From positions 1 to 63,999 of the forward strand of contig JADZAP010000024.1 of the NCBI GenBank assembly GCA_020852705.1: DNA of 63,999 bases, in the 5' to 3' direction. The stretch's first letter is position 1. Every line of letters begins with the position of its first letter. Shown one piece after another: positions 9,497-18,713 of the stretch. Under the pieces are notes generated by a model. It did no database searches. It was given only the letters and a program-made list of their open reading frames with translations, and was not told where the DNA came from. The translations under genes and the position numbers were made by a program. The DNA is from Ignavibacteria bacterium. Its GTDB lineage: Bacteria; Bacteroidota; Ignavibacteria; Tepidaquicellales; OLB5.

Positions 9497-9886
9497 ATGA
9501 CAGACAATACATCAACAAGACCGGCAGTTGCATCAATAACACAGGCAGATATTGATGACGGCAAAACAATGGCAATACTTGCCTATATTATGTTCTTAAT
9601 CCCATTATTTGCAGCAAGGGATAAAAAATTTGCAATGTATCACACAGAGCAGGCAATTGCATTATGGATAGCATTTATTGCAATCTATATTGTTATGTTT
9701 ATACTTACAATAGTAGTAAATCAGATAAGTGACGCATTGGGATGTGTAATTTCTATAATAGGAATTCTGCCCTGGGTTGCTTATGTTGTACTTTGGATAA
9801 TGGGTCTTTTAAATGCAATTGGCGGCAAGGTAAAAGAACTTCCGGTAGTTGGAGCATGGGGAGCAAAGTTTAATTTAGTTAAATAA
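9497..9886 (+). CDS. DUF4870/Tic20-like membrane protein, copy 1
   Basis: 129 residues with three membrane segments. The start ITQADIDDGKTMAILAYIMF, the conserved YHTEQAIALWIAF and the end LPVVGAWGAKFN fit the DUF4870/Tic20-like family of small bacterial inner-membrane proteins of unknown role. A clear Shine-Dalgarno sequence (AAAGGAGAACC) precedes the ATG, unusual here and a sign of good expression. The next gene is a tandem paralog. Confidence 0.75.
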   Translation: MTDNTSTRPAVASITQADIDDGKTMAILAYIMFLIPLFAARDKKFAMYHTEQAIALWIAFIAIYIVMFILTIVVNQISDALGCVISIIGILPWVAYVVLWIMGLLNAIGGKVKELPVVGAWGAKFNLVK

Positions 9887-9916
9887 TTATATACGTTTTT
9901 TTCAGGAGATTATTAT

Positions 9917-10255
9917 ATGGCAGAATCAACAAGACAAATTAATTTTACACCGGATGATGTAAATAACGGGAAAACGATGGCAATACTTGCTTATCTGGTT
10001 TTCTTTATTCCGCTGCTAATGGATGACATGAAAAACAATAACTTTGTAATGTATCATACAGAGCAGGCAATTGTGCTGCTAATTTTCAACGTTATTGCAG
10101 GTGTTATAGGCGGCATTACGTGCGGTATAGGGCTGATACTATATCTACCTTGGTTAGTATTTTTAATTATGGGAATAATGAATGCTTCTAAGGGAGAGTG
10201 TAAACCACTTCCGCTGATTGGAAAATTTGGCGAAAAATTCAATTTAGCAAAATAG
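9917..10255 (+). CDS. DUF4870/Tic20-like membrane protein, copy 2
   Basis: 112 residues, clearly a paralog of the preceding gene: the same DDVNNGKTMAILAYLVFFIP, YHTEQAIVLLIF and LPLIGKFGEKFNLAK elements. It is shorter by one loop between the second and third helices. The ribosome binding site is CAGGAG. The two genes share one transcript that ends at the hairpin 10277-10308. Function unknown; a tandem duplication is seen directly. Confidence 0.75.
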   Translation: MAESTRQINFTPDDVNNGKTMAILAYLVFFIPLLMDDMKNNNFVMYHTEQAIVLLIFNVIAGVIGGITCGIGLILYLPWLVFLIMGIMNASKGECKPLPLIGKFGEKFNLAK

Positions 10256-10276
10256 ATTTATAAATTTAGCATTTTA

Positions 10277-10308
10277 AAAGGCATATCTTAAAAGGTATGC
10301 CTTTTTTT
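10277..10308 (+). terminator. Strong intrinsic terminator
   Basis: AAAGGCATATC pairs with GGTATGCCTTT (one G-T pair) around a six-base loop and runs into a T tract. It ends the two-gene DUF4870-like transcript. Confidence 0.9.
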
Positions 10309-10336
10309 GTTTATCAGCTAGAAATGTATTTAATAT

Positions 10337-10372
10337 TTGGTGAATAAATGAAACATATTTAAGGTAAATTTG
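10337..10372 (+). promoter_or_regulatory. Bacteroidota-type promoter candidate
   Basis: TTG at 10337 and TAAATTTG (10365-10372, form TAnnTTTG) lie 40 nt before the ATG of the next gene. Spacing is a little long (25 nt). It shows the promoter style used in this genome. Confidence 0.5.
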
Positions 10373-10411
10373 TATAAATAATGCTTATAAAAATTTTTAA
10401 AGGGTACAAAA

Positions 10412-10783
10412 ATGAACAACAGCGATCAATTTAATATGATACGGATTTTTTTCCTTATCTCAGGCATACTTAATACAGCTTATGCATTAGGATGGTCCGG
10501 TTATACTGTAATAGGAGGTCTTTTAAGCTGCGGTATTGGCTGTTTATTTGGGGCTATTCCGGTTGTTAATGTTATTGCAGGAGTTATGGATTTTATAGCA
10601 TACAGCCGTTTAAGCAGATTAGACAGAAGCGGAACATACAGCACTGTACAGTTTGCTTCAATATTTGATATAGTTACAATTCTTACCGGCAATATTTTTA
10701 GTATGGTAGTTGGAATTGTTGGGTTGGTAATGCTGAATAATGATGAGATGAAGAATGAAATGAAAAATAAAGGCATATATTAA
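10412..10783 (+). CDS. Small four-helix membrane protein, copy 1
   Basis: 123 residues with about four membrane segments: FFLISGILNTAYALGW, GLLSCGIGCLFGAIPVVNVI, a polar YSRLSRLDRSGTYSTVQFAS stretch, and ILTGNIFSMVVGIVGLVML. It ends with a short charged tail. No family is recognised. The following gene has the same length and the same pattern, so the pair arose by tandem duplication. Confidence 0.7.
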   Translation: MNNSDQFNMIRIFFLISGILNTAYALGWSGYTVIGGLLSCGIGCLFGAIPVVNVIAGVMDFIAYSRLSRLDRSGTYSTVQFASIFDIVTILTGNIFSMVVGIVGLVMLNNDEMKNEMKNKGIY

Positions 10784-10824
10784 ATATAAATTTTAATTAA
10801 TAAATAAAATTAATTGTAACTGCC

Positions 10825-11196
10825 GTGCAGGTATATAAAAATCTTGGAATGATAAAAATCTTATTTCTGGTTTCAGGAATACTTAATCTTTTAACTGCTA
10901 TTACATGGCTGATGTTAACATTTGTTGGAACAATAACCACTATAATATTGGGGTGCGGCGGATTTATATTAGTACTTATTTCAGCAGCGGCATGTATATT
11001 TGATTTTATTTGTTACAACCGGCTAAATAGATTATACAAAACCGGGACTTTAAGAACTATTCAAATAGCTGCTGTTTTGGATATACTGGCAATTTTTACT
11101 TTAAATATTACCAGCGTAATATTTGGGATAATAATACTTGTTAAATTAAGCAACCCCGAAGTAAAACAGGAATTGATTCAAAGCGGAATAAGTTAA
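10825..11196 (+). CDS. Small four-helix membrane protein, copy 2
   Basis: 123 residues, GTG start. Matches the preceding protein along its whole length (FLVSGILNLLTAITW, then FDFICYNRLNRLYKTGTLRT, IAAVLDILAIFTLNITSVI, VKLSNPEVKQELIQSGI against MLNNDEMKNEMKNKGI). Sequence has diverged strongly while the plan is kept. Function unknown. The convergent terminator at 11240-11266 follows. Confidence 0.68.
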   Translation: MQVYKNLGMIKILFLVSGILNLLTAITWLMLTFVGTITTIILGCGGFILVLISAAACIFDFICYNRLNRLYKTGTLRTIQIAAVLDILAIFTLNITSVIFGIIILVKLSNPEVKQELIQSGIS

Positions 11197-11239
11197 GCCA
11201 AAAGTAAAAAGACAAAAGGAAGAAATATAACATTTAAAT

Positions 11240-11266
11240 AAACCCGAAATATTTTTCGGGTTTATT
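11240..11266. terminator. Bidirectional terminator between convergent genes
   Basis: AAACCCGAAA pairs with TTTCGGGTTT around a short loop, with T-rich sequence on both sides. It separates the membrane-protein pair from the POT transporter gene on the other strand. Confidence 0.85.
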
Positions 11267-11306
11267 ATTTATTAATTGCTAATTATTAATTGCAATTTAT
11301 TAATTG

Positions 11307-12719
11307 TTATTTGTTATCCACTGTTTCCATATCAAGCACTTCATCATTACCAAGCGGTTTTGGTTTTTCTTCGCGGTTCTGGATATAGCTTTCTTCTTTA
11401 TATCTGGATGCGATAAGCATAAAAATAAATGCAGTAACAAACATTAACCCTGCAAAAAACCAGAAATAAGTTGGCGTACCAATAACAATAATATTTTCCA
11501 AACGTGAGGTAACCTGTGCTGTAATAAAATTACCAAGTGCAACAGAAAGCAGCCAAAGACCCATGATAAATGATTTCATACTGTTTGGTGCCTGTGTGTA
11601 TGAAAATTCAAGTCCGGTAATAGAAACCATCACTTCAGAAGCGGTTAGAATAACATAAGCAAAAAACTGCCACAAAATACTGGGAGTTGCACCGGAGACA
11701 ATAGAGATTTGTGCAATTCCAAGCAGGGCAAATGAAAATCCCGCAATAAACATACCGATAATAATTTTTCGCGGAGCAGTTAATTTAAAAAATCTGTTAA
11801 CAGCGGGATAAAGAAATGAAGTAAACAGAGGGATAAAAATCATAATCAGCAAGGGATTGATTGCCTGAATCTGCGAAGCAAGTAATTCAAACTTTACAAA
11901 ACCAAGGTTAACAAATCTATCCATCTTTTCTGCCTGCAGTACCCAACTTGAGCCGGTTTGATCAAAGAGTGACCAAAAGACTGCAACAAAAACATACATC
12001 AATGCCAGATTACCAATAGCTTTTTTACCCTGCTTGCTGAATACATCATTTTTATATTGTTTCCATCCGACAGGCGGAACGGCAATAAAAACTTTTCTGC
12101 CCATAAAGAAAACAATTGTAGCTACAAGCATTAAAAAACCGGGTACGCCAAAGGCAAGATGCGGTCCGTATTTATCAAGCAGAACAGGTGTAAGCAGGGA
12201 TGAAGCGGCAGCGCCAAGGTTAACTGAGAAATAAAAATATCCGAATATTTTTTCAAGCAAATGTTTATTTGCTTTAGTGAATTGGTCGCCAACATGTGCA
12301 GATACACAGGGTTTAATTCCGCCTGAACCCATAGCAATCAGCGTAAGCCCGATAGATAGTCCGAGTCTTGAGTCATCAATAGCAAGAGCAACATGTCCAA
12401 GCACGTAAACTACAGAAAGAGTAATGATGGTTTTATACTTTCCCCAAAGAACATCAGATAAAATTGCACCAAAAATAGGAAAGAAATAATTAGCCATAGT
12501 AAAATAGTGATACCATGTAGTTGCATCAGCTTCGCTCATTGGGTCAATTTTTCCGGTTGAGCGTGAAATAATATACTGTGTCATAAAGACAACAAGTATA
12601 GTTTTCATTCCGTAATAACTGAACCGCTCGGCAAGCTCGTTGCCAATTATATAAGGAATGCCTTTAGGCATTTTTTGCGAGCCGTTTTGGGGAGTATTAA
12701 TTGCTGTATTAGGTGTCAT
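11307..12719 (-). CDS. POT family proton-coupled peptide transporter
   Basis: 470 residues, inner membrane, about 12-14 helices. The POT/PTR2 signature is at the start of helix 1: NELAERFSYYGMKTILV, containing the ExxERFxYYG proton and peptide binding motif. The second signature (GGIKPCVSAHVGDQF) and FYFSVNLGAAASSLL also match. It imports di- and tripeptides, or related compounds, with protons. It is a single-gene unit facing the palindrome cluster at 12.8-13.15 kb. The polar C-terminal tail is short. Confidence 0.92.
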   Translation of the reverse strand: MTPNTAINTPQNGSQKMPKGIPYIIGNELAERFSYYGMKTILVVFMTQYIISRSTGKIDPMSEADATTWYHYFTMANYFFPIFGAILSDVLWGKYKTIITLSVVYVLGHVALAIDDSRLGLSIGLTLIAMGSGGIKPCVSAHVGDQFTKANKHLLEKIFGYFYFSVNLGAAASSLLTPVLLDKYGPHLAFGVPGFLMLVATIVFFMGRKVFIAVPPVGWKQYKNDVFSKQGKKAIGNLALMYVFVAVFWSLFDQTGSSWVLQAEKMDRFVNLGFVKFELLASQIQAINPLLIMIFIPLFTSFLYPAVNRFFKLTAPRKIIIGMFIAGFSFALLGIAQISIVSGATPSILWQFFAYVILTASEVMVSITGLEFSYTQAPNSMKSFIMGLWLLSVALGNFITAQVTSRLENIIVIGTPTYFWFFAGLMFVTAFIFMLIASRYKEESYIQNREEKPKPLGNDEVLDMETVDNK

Positions 12720-12837
12720 AAATAGTAAAAAATTGTTACAGAATAAAACAAATATTTCTGCAATTAAGCAATATGAAACAATAGTTTCAATGGAATTCAG
12801 GTTAAATACAGTTAATTACGAGATGAGAAATATTATA

Positions 12838-13153
12838 ACCTCATCCCCTAACCCCTTCTCCTAAAAGGAGGTATTGGATTGAGACCTCATCCCCTAACCC
12901 CTTCTCCTAAAAGGAGAAGGGGGATATTATAACCTCACCCCCTGCCCCCTCTCCTGAAAGGAGAGGGGGTGAATTATAAATTAATTTAAATCATAATAAG
13001 CTTAAATATCTAAAACCCTAAATTTATTTTTTGTATATTTGTAACCTATCAAAAAAATTATTATTGACCTCACCCCCTTCCCCACTCCTATTAGGAGAGG
13101 GGGGAAATAAATTTTTATTCCCGGCGCTCCCTATCCTTTAAGGAGAGGAGTTA
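12838..13153. repeat. GC-rich palindrome cluster reaching into the dnaE leader
   Basis: The gap between the POT gene and dnaE. Five copies are visible: about 12839-12872 (right arm truncated), 12884-12925, 12930-12973, 13070-13112 and 13127-13153. All share a CTCCT, 2-4 nt, AGGAG core; most begin CCTCACCCC or CCTCATCCCC. The sequence after the last copy (13154-13186, ending GATGGTGAGG) also looks repeat-derived, so the dnaE leader is built from repeat. No gene is seen in the gap. Confidence 0.8.
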
Positions 13154-13194
13154 GTCCATTGGACTCCTTCGGAGATGGTGAGGTAAAAACTACA

Positions 13195-16100
13195 TTGGCA
13201 AAATTTATACATTTACATAATCACACACATTATTCACTGCTTGATGCAATATGTACACCCCAAGGGCTTGTAAATGCAGCAAAAGAGCATAACATGGATG
13301 CAATAGCATTAACCGATCACGGTGTTATGTACGGTGCAATGGAGTTCTACAACAAAGCCAAACAAGCGGGAATTAAACCAATTATAGGATGCGAAGTATA
13401 TATAGTAACAAAAGGTTCAAGGTTTAACAAGGGGAAAGCTGAAGATACTAAAGATACAATGCTTGGAATGGAGAAATCCGGCAAAACTGCAGGCAAGCAC
13501 TCAAGGAGCAAGAGTATTTATGACCACATGGTGCTGCTTGCAAAAGATTTGAAGGGATACCAAAATCTGGTAAAGCTATGCTCAATTGGGCACACTGAAG
13601 GATTTTATTATAAGCCAAGGATTGATTCAGAAATATTAAGCAAATATAAAGATGGGCTGGTTTGCCTTAGCGCCTGTGCAGGCGGAGTTGTTTCGAGCTA
13701 TATTGCAAGGGGTGAGCTTGATGAAGCCCGGGAATCAGCTGAGATATACAAAAATATTTTTGGTGCAGAAGATTTTTATCTTGAGATGCAGAATCACGGG
13801 ATGGAGATTGAAGCAAAGATACGCAAACATGTTCCAAAACTTGCAAAAGAGCTTGGTTTAAAAACAATTGCAACAAATGATATACATTATATAAAGCATG
13901 CACATCACATTCCGCATAATTTATATCTATATATAAGCACAGATCTTTCAAAAGAAAAGGAAGGCAAGAACCTTGAAACTGATTTAAGGTATGAAACCGA
14001 TCAGGTTTATTTTAAATCAGCCGAGGAGATGTGTGATATATTCAAAGATTTTCCTGAGGCAATTAATTCAACATTAGAAGTTGCAGAAAAATGCAATCTT
14101 GAACTGCCAAGGGGTGAATATCACATGCCAAACTTCCCTATTCCCGCAAACTCAGGTGCTGAAACACTTGATGAATATATCCGCAAACTTGCACATGAGG
14201 GTTTAAAAGATAAAATAAAAAATGCAGGCAAAGATGAAATTGATAGACTTGACCATGAACTTGATGTTATAGCATCAATGAAGTTTTCCGGGTATTTTTT
14301 AATAGTGGCAGATTTTGTAAACCATGCAAAACAAACCGGAATATATGTAGGACCGGGAAGAGGTTCGGCAGCAGGCTCGCTTGTGTGTTATGCACTTGGC
14401 ATAACAAATGTAAATCCGTTAGATTATAATCTGCTGTTTGAAAGATTCCTTAATCCGGAGCGTGTAAGCATGCCTGATATTGATATAGATTTTCAGGATG
14501 ACAGACGCGATGAAGTAATTGAATACTCACGCCGTAAATACGGAACAAACTCCGTCAGCCAGATTGTTACTTTCAACAGACTAAAGACAAAGGCAGTATT
14601 AAAAGATGTTGGCAGGGTTTTAAACTATCCCTTTGAAACAATTAATGAAATTACCAAGCATGTGCCATCGGTGTTTGGTAAAATTAAATCGCTTACAGAT
14701 TGTTACAAAGAAATTCCTGAATTTAAGCAGTATTTTGATCAGGTAAAAGAAAGAAAGAAGCTCTTAGATTATGCCATAGTGCTGGAAAATCTGAATAAGA
14801 ATGTAAGCATGCATGCCTCAGGGGTGGTTATAGCGCCATCGGATATATCAGATTATGTGCCTGTAGCCAAAGCACCGCAGTCAGAAAATCAATACATGAC
14901 ACAGTATGATATGAAGATGCTTGAAGATGCGGGATTAATTAAAATGGATTTTCTTGGACTTAAGGAATTAAAAATACTTCAGCAGGCAATTGATTTAATT
15001 GAGCAAAGGCATAATATAAAAATAAATCCCGATACCCTGCCTCTGAATGATAAACAAACATACGAGGTATTTTCATCCGGATATACAATAGGTATATTTC
15101 AGTTTTCAAAACCTAAAATGCGTGAATATTTAGCGAAGCTAAAGCCGAAAGATATAAATGATTTGGCAGCTATGAATGCACTGTACCGTCCGGGACCGAT
15201 GGATCTTATTCCAGAATTTTTAGAGCGTAAGCAGGGCAAAAAAGATGTAACATATTTACACGAGGATATGAAACAGGTGTTAAAAGAAACTTACGGTATA
15301 ATTGTTTATCAGGAGCAGGTGATGCAGCTTGTGAGAATAATTGCAGGTTATTCACTGGCAAAAGCTGACCTTGTAAGGCGGGCAATGGGCAAAAAAGATG
15401 AAAAGCTTATGCGCGAGCAGGAAGATGAGTTTGTTAAAGGTGCCGCTGAAAGAGGTTATGGAAAGAAAGTTGCAAAAGATATATTTAAATTAATATTAAA
15501 GTTTGCTGATTATGGTTTCAATAAATCTCACAGTGTTGCGTATTCAATTCTTGCATATTATACAGCATATTTAAAAATACACTATCCGCTGGAATTTATG
15601 ACAGCACAGTTAAACTGCCGTTTTGGTGATATGGATGAAATGGTTCTGCTGATAAATGAATGCAAAAGGATGAAGATATCATTAAGTCTGCCAGATATAA
15701 ATGAGTGTTATTCAGCATTTACAATTGATGCCAAAAACACAAACAGAATACTCTTTGGGCTTTCGGCAATAAAAAATGTTGGTAAAACGGCAGTTGAAAA
15801 TATAATAAAAGAGCGAAATGAACACGGCAGGTTCACAAGTTTTGTGGAATTTATTTCAAGGGTTGATAACCGAATAGTTAATAAAAAAACACTTGAGGCA
15901 CTAATATATGCCGGTGCATTTGATTGCTTTGATAAGAACAGAAAGAAATTTTTTGATAATTACGAAGCAGCAATTCACCGTTACGGTGTTAGGAAAAATG
16001 AAACAAAAGGTCAGTCAAGTCTGTTTGATACGGGAAAGAAACAGGAAATTAAGGATATAATATTTTCAAAACTTGGCGAGGGATACCGGGATTGGTCTGA

Positions 16101-16752
16101 TAGAGAGAAGCTTTCGCTGGAAAAATCGGTATTGGGATTATATGTAAGCGCCCATCCGCTGAGCGATTATGAAGAAGAAATTAATGCAATTAATCCTTTC
16201 AGGTTCAGTGACGTTCAGGATACAGATATTGATGAAGTTGATTTTGGCAAACTGCAAAGAGTTATTATGTGCGGTATAATTACAGATGTAAAAGTAAAGA
16301 TGAGCAAAAAAGGAAACCGTTTTGCAGTTTTTACATTAGAAGATTTTACAGGGCAGGGTGAGTGTGTTGTATTCCCAAAAACATACGAGCAGTACCGCGA
16401 AATTATGGCAGATGATAATATTGTAACAATAACAGGCAAAGCAGAAGAGAATGGAAATACAATAAAACTGATTGTTGATGAAATTAAACCGTTAGTAAAA
16501 TCGGCAGTAAAAAATAAAATGCCCGAGCGTGTTGTGATAAAGATTGAGAGCACTTTATTTGATGCAGCAAAACTGTTTGAAATTAAAGGTATATTGCAGA
16601 GCAGTGAAGGAGAGTCAGCGGTAATTATTCACTTAAAAAACGGAAGCAGAGAAAGCATGCTGGAACTTGAAAATGTAAAAATTCATTATGACAAATACAC
16701 TGAAAAACTTTTAACAGAGATTTTTGGCAAAGATAATATTATATTGCAGTAA
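13195..16752 (+). CDS. dnaE: DNA polymerase III alpha subunit
   Basis: Replicative polymerase, ~1185 residues. Domains in order: PHP (FIHLHNHTHYSLLDA at the start), palm with catalytic acids in MPDIDIDFQDDRRDEVI, thumb and fingers (FNKSHSVAYSILAYYTAYLK), helix-hairpin-helix, OB fold (GIITDVKVKMSKKGNRF) and a C-terminal domain. The frame is open from 13159, but the first 12 codons read through repeat sequence. TTG 13195 gives MAKFIHLHNH, matching how DnaE proteins begin, so it is chosen. The gene lies alone behind a palindrome cluster that probably inserted in its leader. Confidence 0.97.
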   Translation: MAKFIHLHNHTHYSLLDAICTPQGLVNAAKEHNMDAIALTDHGVMYGAMEFYNKAKQAGIKPIIGCEVYIVTKGSRFNKGKAEDTKDTMLGMEKSGKTAGKHSRSKSIYDHMVLLAKDLKGYQNLVKLCSIGHTEGFYYKPRIDSEILSKYKDGLVCLSACAGGVVSSYIARGELDEARESAEIYKNIFGAEDFYLEMQNHGMEIEAKIRKHVPKLAKELGLKTIATNDIHYIKHAHHIPHNLYLYISTDLSKEKEGKNLETDLRYETDQVYFKSAEEMCDIFKDFPEAINSTLEVAEKCNLELPRGEYHMPNFPIPANSGAETLDEYIRKLAHEGLKDKIKNAGKDEIDRLDHELDVIASMKFSGYFLIVADFVNHAKQTGIYVGPGRGSAAGSLVCYALGITNVNPLDYNLLFERFLNPERVSMPDIDIDFQDDRRDEVIEYSRRKYGTNSVSQIVTFNRLKTKAVLKDVGRVLNYPFETINEITKHVPSVFGKIKSLTDCYKEIPEFKQYFDQVKERKKLLDYAIVLENLNKNVSMHASGVVIAPSDISDYVPVAKAPQSENQYMTQYDMKMLEDAGLIKMDFLGLKELKILQQAIDLIEQRHNIKINPDTLPLNDKQTYEVFSSGYTIGIFQFSKPKMREYLAKLKPKDINDLAAMNALYRPGPMDLIPEFLERKQGKKDVTYLHEDMKQVLKETYGIIVYQEQVMQLVRIIAGYSLAKADLVRRAMGKKDEKLMREQEDEFVKGAAERGYGKKVAKDIFKLILKFADYGFNKSHSVAYSILAYYTAYLKIHYPLEFMTAQLNCRFGDMDEMVLLINECKRMKISLSLPDINECYSAFTIDAKNTNRILFGLSAIKNVGKTAVENIIKERNEHGRFTSFVEFISRVDNRIVNKKTLEALIYAGAFDCFDKNRKKFFDNYEAAIHRYGVRKNETKGQSSLFDTGKKQEIKDIIFSKLGEGYRDWSDREKLSLEKSVLGLYVSAHPLSDYEEEINAINPFRFSDVQDTDIDEVDFGKLQRVIMCGIITDVKVKMSKKGNRFAVFTLEDFTGQGECVVFPKTYEQYREIMADDNIVTITGKAEENGNTIKLIVDEIKPLVKSAVKNKMPERVVIKIESTLFDAAKLFEIKGILQSSEGESAVIIHLKNGSRESMLELENVKIHYDKYTEKLLTEIFGKDNIILQ

Positions 16753-16836
16753 ATCCATTAAAGTTACTGCTGATTTAACTGAAATTTAACATTAATTAAT
16801 AACATTTACATATTTTATATATTATAAGGAGATAAA

Positions 16837-17166
16837 ATGCATCCAATTGAATTAACAGACGCAAATTTTGAGGCGGAAGTATTAAAATCAGATAAACCTG
16901 TATTAGTTGATTTTTGGGCAGTATGGTGCGGACCGTGTAAAATGATTGCACCGTTTGTAGAAGAGCTTGCAGGCGAATATGAAGGTAAAGCAAAGGTAGG
17001 CAAGCTTGATGTTGATAACAATCCAAACACATCAACAACTTACGGAATTAGAAGTATTCCTACAATATTAATTTTTAGAGATGGAAAAATAGTTGATCAG
17101 ATAGTAGGCGCAGTATCTAAACAAACACTGGCACAGAAACTTGAAGCACATTTACAGCCGGCTTAA
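16837..17166 (+). CDS. trxA: Thioredoxin
   Basis: 109 residues, full-length cytoplasmic thioredoxin. Active site WCGPCK (residues ~31-36), the cis-proline region RSIPTILIF and C-terminal Gly in VGAVSKQTL are all in place. It reduces disulphides in ribonucleotide reductase and other enzymes. A strong Shine-Dalgarno (AAGGAG, 7 nt before ATG) predicts high expression. It has its own terminator at 17219-17247. Confidence 0.96.
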   Translation: MHPIELTDANFEAEVLKSDKPVLVDFWAVWCGPCKMIAPFVEELAGEYEGKAKVGKLDVDNNPNTSTTYGIRSIPTILIFRDGKIVDQIVGAVSKQTLAQKLEAHLQPA

Positions 17167-17218
17167 AGAAAGTAAATTAATATTTCTTTATTTCAGATAT
17201 TTAACATATCTTTAATTA

Positions 17219-17247
17219 ACAGGGCAGAGTAATTCTGCCCTGTTTTT
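17219..17247 (+). terminator. trxA: trxA terminator
   Basis: ACAGGGCAGA pairs with TCTGCCCTGT around GTAAT, followed by TTTTTATTT. A textbook intrinsic terminator 50 nt past the stop. Confidence 0.93.
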
Positions 17248-17258
17248 ATTTACATTAT

Positions 17259-17317
17259 CCCGTTGTTGGTGTTGTCACCAACAACGGGGGCAAAGTGAAG
17301 CAACACCAACAACAGGG
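17259..17317. repeat. Palindromic repeat of the GTTGTTGGTG family
   Basis: A perfect 13-bp stem (CCCGTTGTTGGTG / CACCAACAACGGG, loop TTGT, 17259-17288) is followed by a third half-copy CAACACCAACAACAGGG (17301-17317). The same words recur at 26755-26813. This is a second dispersed repeat family, unrelated to the CCCCTCTCC palindromes. Confidence 0.8.
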
Positions 17318-17417
17318 TGAATTTCATTTAATCCCGCTTTAATAGCCGGATTTTTATTAATTTTAAATAAGCTGAATTTCTTAATATTAATAAAGATTTT
17401 TGATTAATTTGCTGTAA

Positions 17418-18101
17418 ATGAATGATAAATTAGTTATATCTAACGCTATATTGGTTTTTGCTGTAATTTTAATAATATCAGTATCAATTTTTATCTCCTT
17501 AAAAAAGTTTAATTCAGAAAGATTAATATTAATTGCTTTTGGAATATTATTTTTGATTTCATTTTCACTGCTTAATGGAATTATTCATACTGCAGGAGTA
17601 AAAAATTTTATTTCATTTGGCTGGAATTTTTTCATACTGGCAGCCACAGTATCTTTAACGGTATTTTCACCTGTATTAATACCTGCAATAAAATTTTTGA
17701 GAACAAATAAAATAAAAACCAGGGAAAAAACTCCAGGTATTGAGGAAAATTTACCTGTGGGATCAGAAATAAATGAGCTGCCAACACAGGAAAATAAAAT
17801 AACTCCAGAAGAACTTACCGAAGAAATAAATTTTTTCCCTGAAAAATCACAATTCGGGATAACAACAGAAGATGAAAATCCAATTGAAAAGCCCGAAGAA
17901 AGTAAATCTACAGAAAATACTGTAATTAATGAGCCGGAAGAAATATCAGCAGAAGAACTAAATATCAGCAATAAAGGAGTTAGTAAAAATGCAGATGGTA
18001 AAAATTCTGATAACAAAATAGTAAATAAAACAGTGATACAAAAAAATATAAAGAAACAAACTGTATCACCAAAAAGGAAAAAAGGGCGTAAGCGAAAATG
18101 A
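17418..18101 (+). CDS. Membrane protein with long acidic tail and basic C-terminus
   Basis: 227 residues. Three membrane helices (about residues 6-28, 36-56 and 66-95) are followed by a Glu-rich, low-complexity cytoplasmic or periplasmic tail (~100-190) and a strongly basic end (KKQTVSPKRKKGRKRK). No family is recognised. Its stop overlaps the next start (ATGA), so it is coupled to the lipoprotein gene and likely co-expressed with the complex I-like genes downstream. The basic end could bind nucleic acid, acidic lipid or an acidic partner. Confidence 0.7.
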   Translation: MNDKLVISNAILVFAVILIISVSIFISLKKFNSERLILIAFGILFLISFSLLNGIIHTAGVKNFISFGWNFFILAATVSLTVFSPVLIPAIKFLRTNKIKTREKTPGIEENLPVGSEINELPTQENKITPEELTEEINFFPEKSQFGITTEDENPIEKPEESKSTENTVINEPEEISAEELNISNKGVSKNADGKNSDNKIVNKTVIQKNIKKQTVSPKRKKGRKRK

Positions 18102-18712
18102 ATAAATATATATTGATAGTTATATTTTGCATGGCATTTACTGCATTTAATTGCAGCAGCAGTAAAAAAACACATGATGTAAATAGTACAGAAAAAAACA
18201 CTTACCTTAATCAATATTTACCGTTAGGCAATGGCAATAAGTGGGTTTACACAGATGAAGCAGCAGGTAATGAAAGCGAAACATTTACAGTTGAAGTTAA
18301 AGATGTTAAAAAAACTGATAGCGGCACTCAGATACAGGTAACTTCGTTTCCATACCTAACAAGTGATAATACTGAAAGAACTGTTATGGTTATGAATAAT
18401 GGAGAAATCGAAATAAACAACTATATGGGAACAAGCGGTATGATTTTTCCCCAGGCAGATAATTTTAAACAGGGATATGAATGGTCATTTGGAATATTTA
18501 AAGGATATGTAACATCACTAAATGATACAGTAAAATCAGCAGATGGCAGGTTTTATGACTGCGTATATGTTAAAATGACAGACGGCTTTACATTTTCTTA
18601 TGAAATGTGGTTTAAAAAAGATACAGGTATAGTTAAATGGGGTGCAAACCGGACAAATCCGCCAACACTAAAGCGGGTGTATTATGTTTTAAAGGAACAT
18701 AAGGTTAAATAA
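18098..18712 (+). CDS. Lipoprotein of unknown function
   Basis: 204 residues. Lipoprotein signal (MNKYILIVIFCMAFTAFNCS with Cys at position 19). The mature part begins with a Ser/Lys/Thr linker and then a beta-rich domain starting YLPLGNGNKWVYTDEAAG, a pattern common in Bacteroidota lipoproteins (LPL-NGNKWVY), and ending MTDGFTFSYEMWFKKDTGIV. It should sit in the outer or inner membrane facing the periplasm. It overlaps the preceding gene by 4 nt and is followed within 2 nt by the NuoJ-like frame. Confidence 0.75.
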   Translation: MNKYILIVIFCMAFTAFNCSSSKKTHDVNSTEKNTYLNQYLPLGNGNKWVYTDEAAGNESETFTVEVKDVKKTDSGTQIQVTSFPYLTSDNTERTVMVMNNGEIEINNYMGTSGMIFPQADNFKQGYEWSFGIFKGYVTSLNDTVKSADGRFYDCVYVKMTDGFTFSYEMWFKKDTGIVKWGANRTNPPTLKRVYYVLKEHKVK

Positions 18713-18713
18713 A

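Noticed and set aside
12840-13155. CRISPR array
   Set aside because: Repeated GC-rich units look array-like, but the units are palindromic, differ from each other and have no even spacers; no cas gene is present.
13159-13194. N-terminal extension of DnaE
   Set aside because: The codons read repeat sequence; the family start matches TTG 13195.
16815-17038. Reverse-strand genes across trxA
   Set aside because: They are mirror frames of thioredoxin, which is certain.
17585-18214. 209-residue reverse-strand gene
   Set aside because: Low-complexity Ser/Phe/Val mirror of the Glu/Lys/Asn-rich tail of the forward membrane protein.
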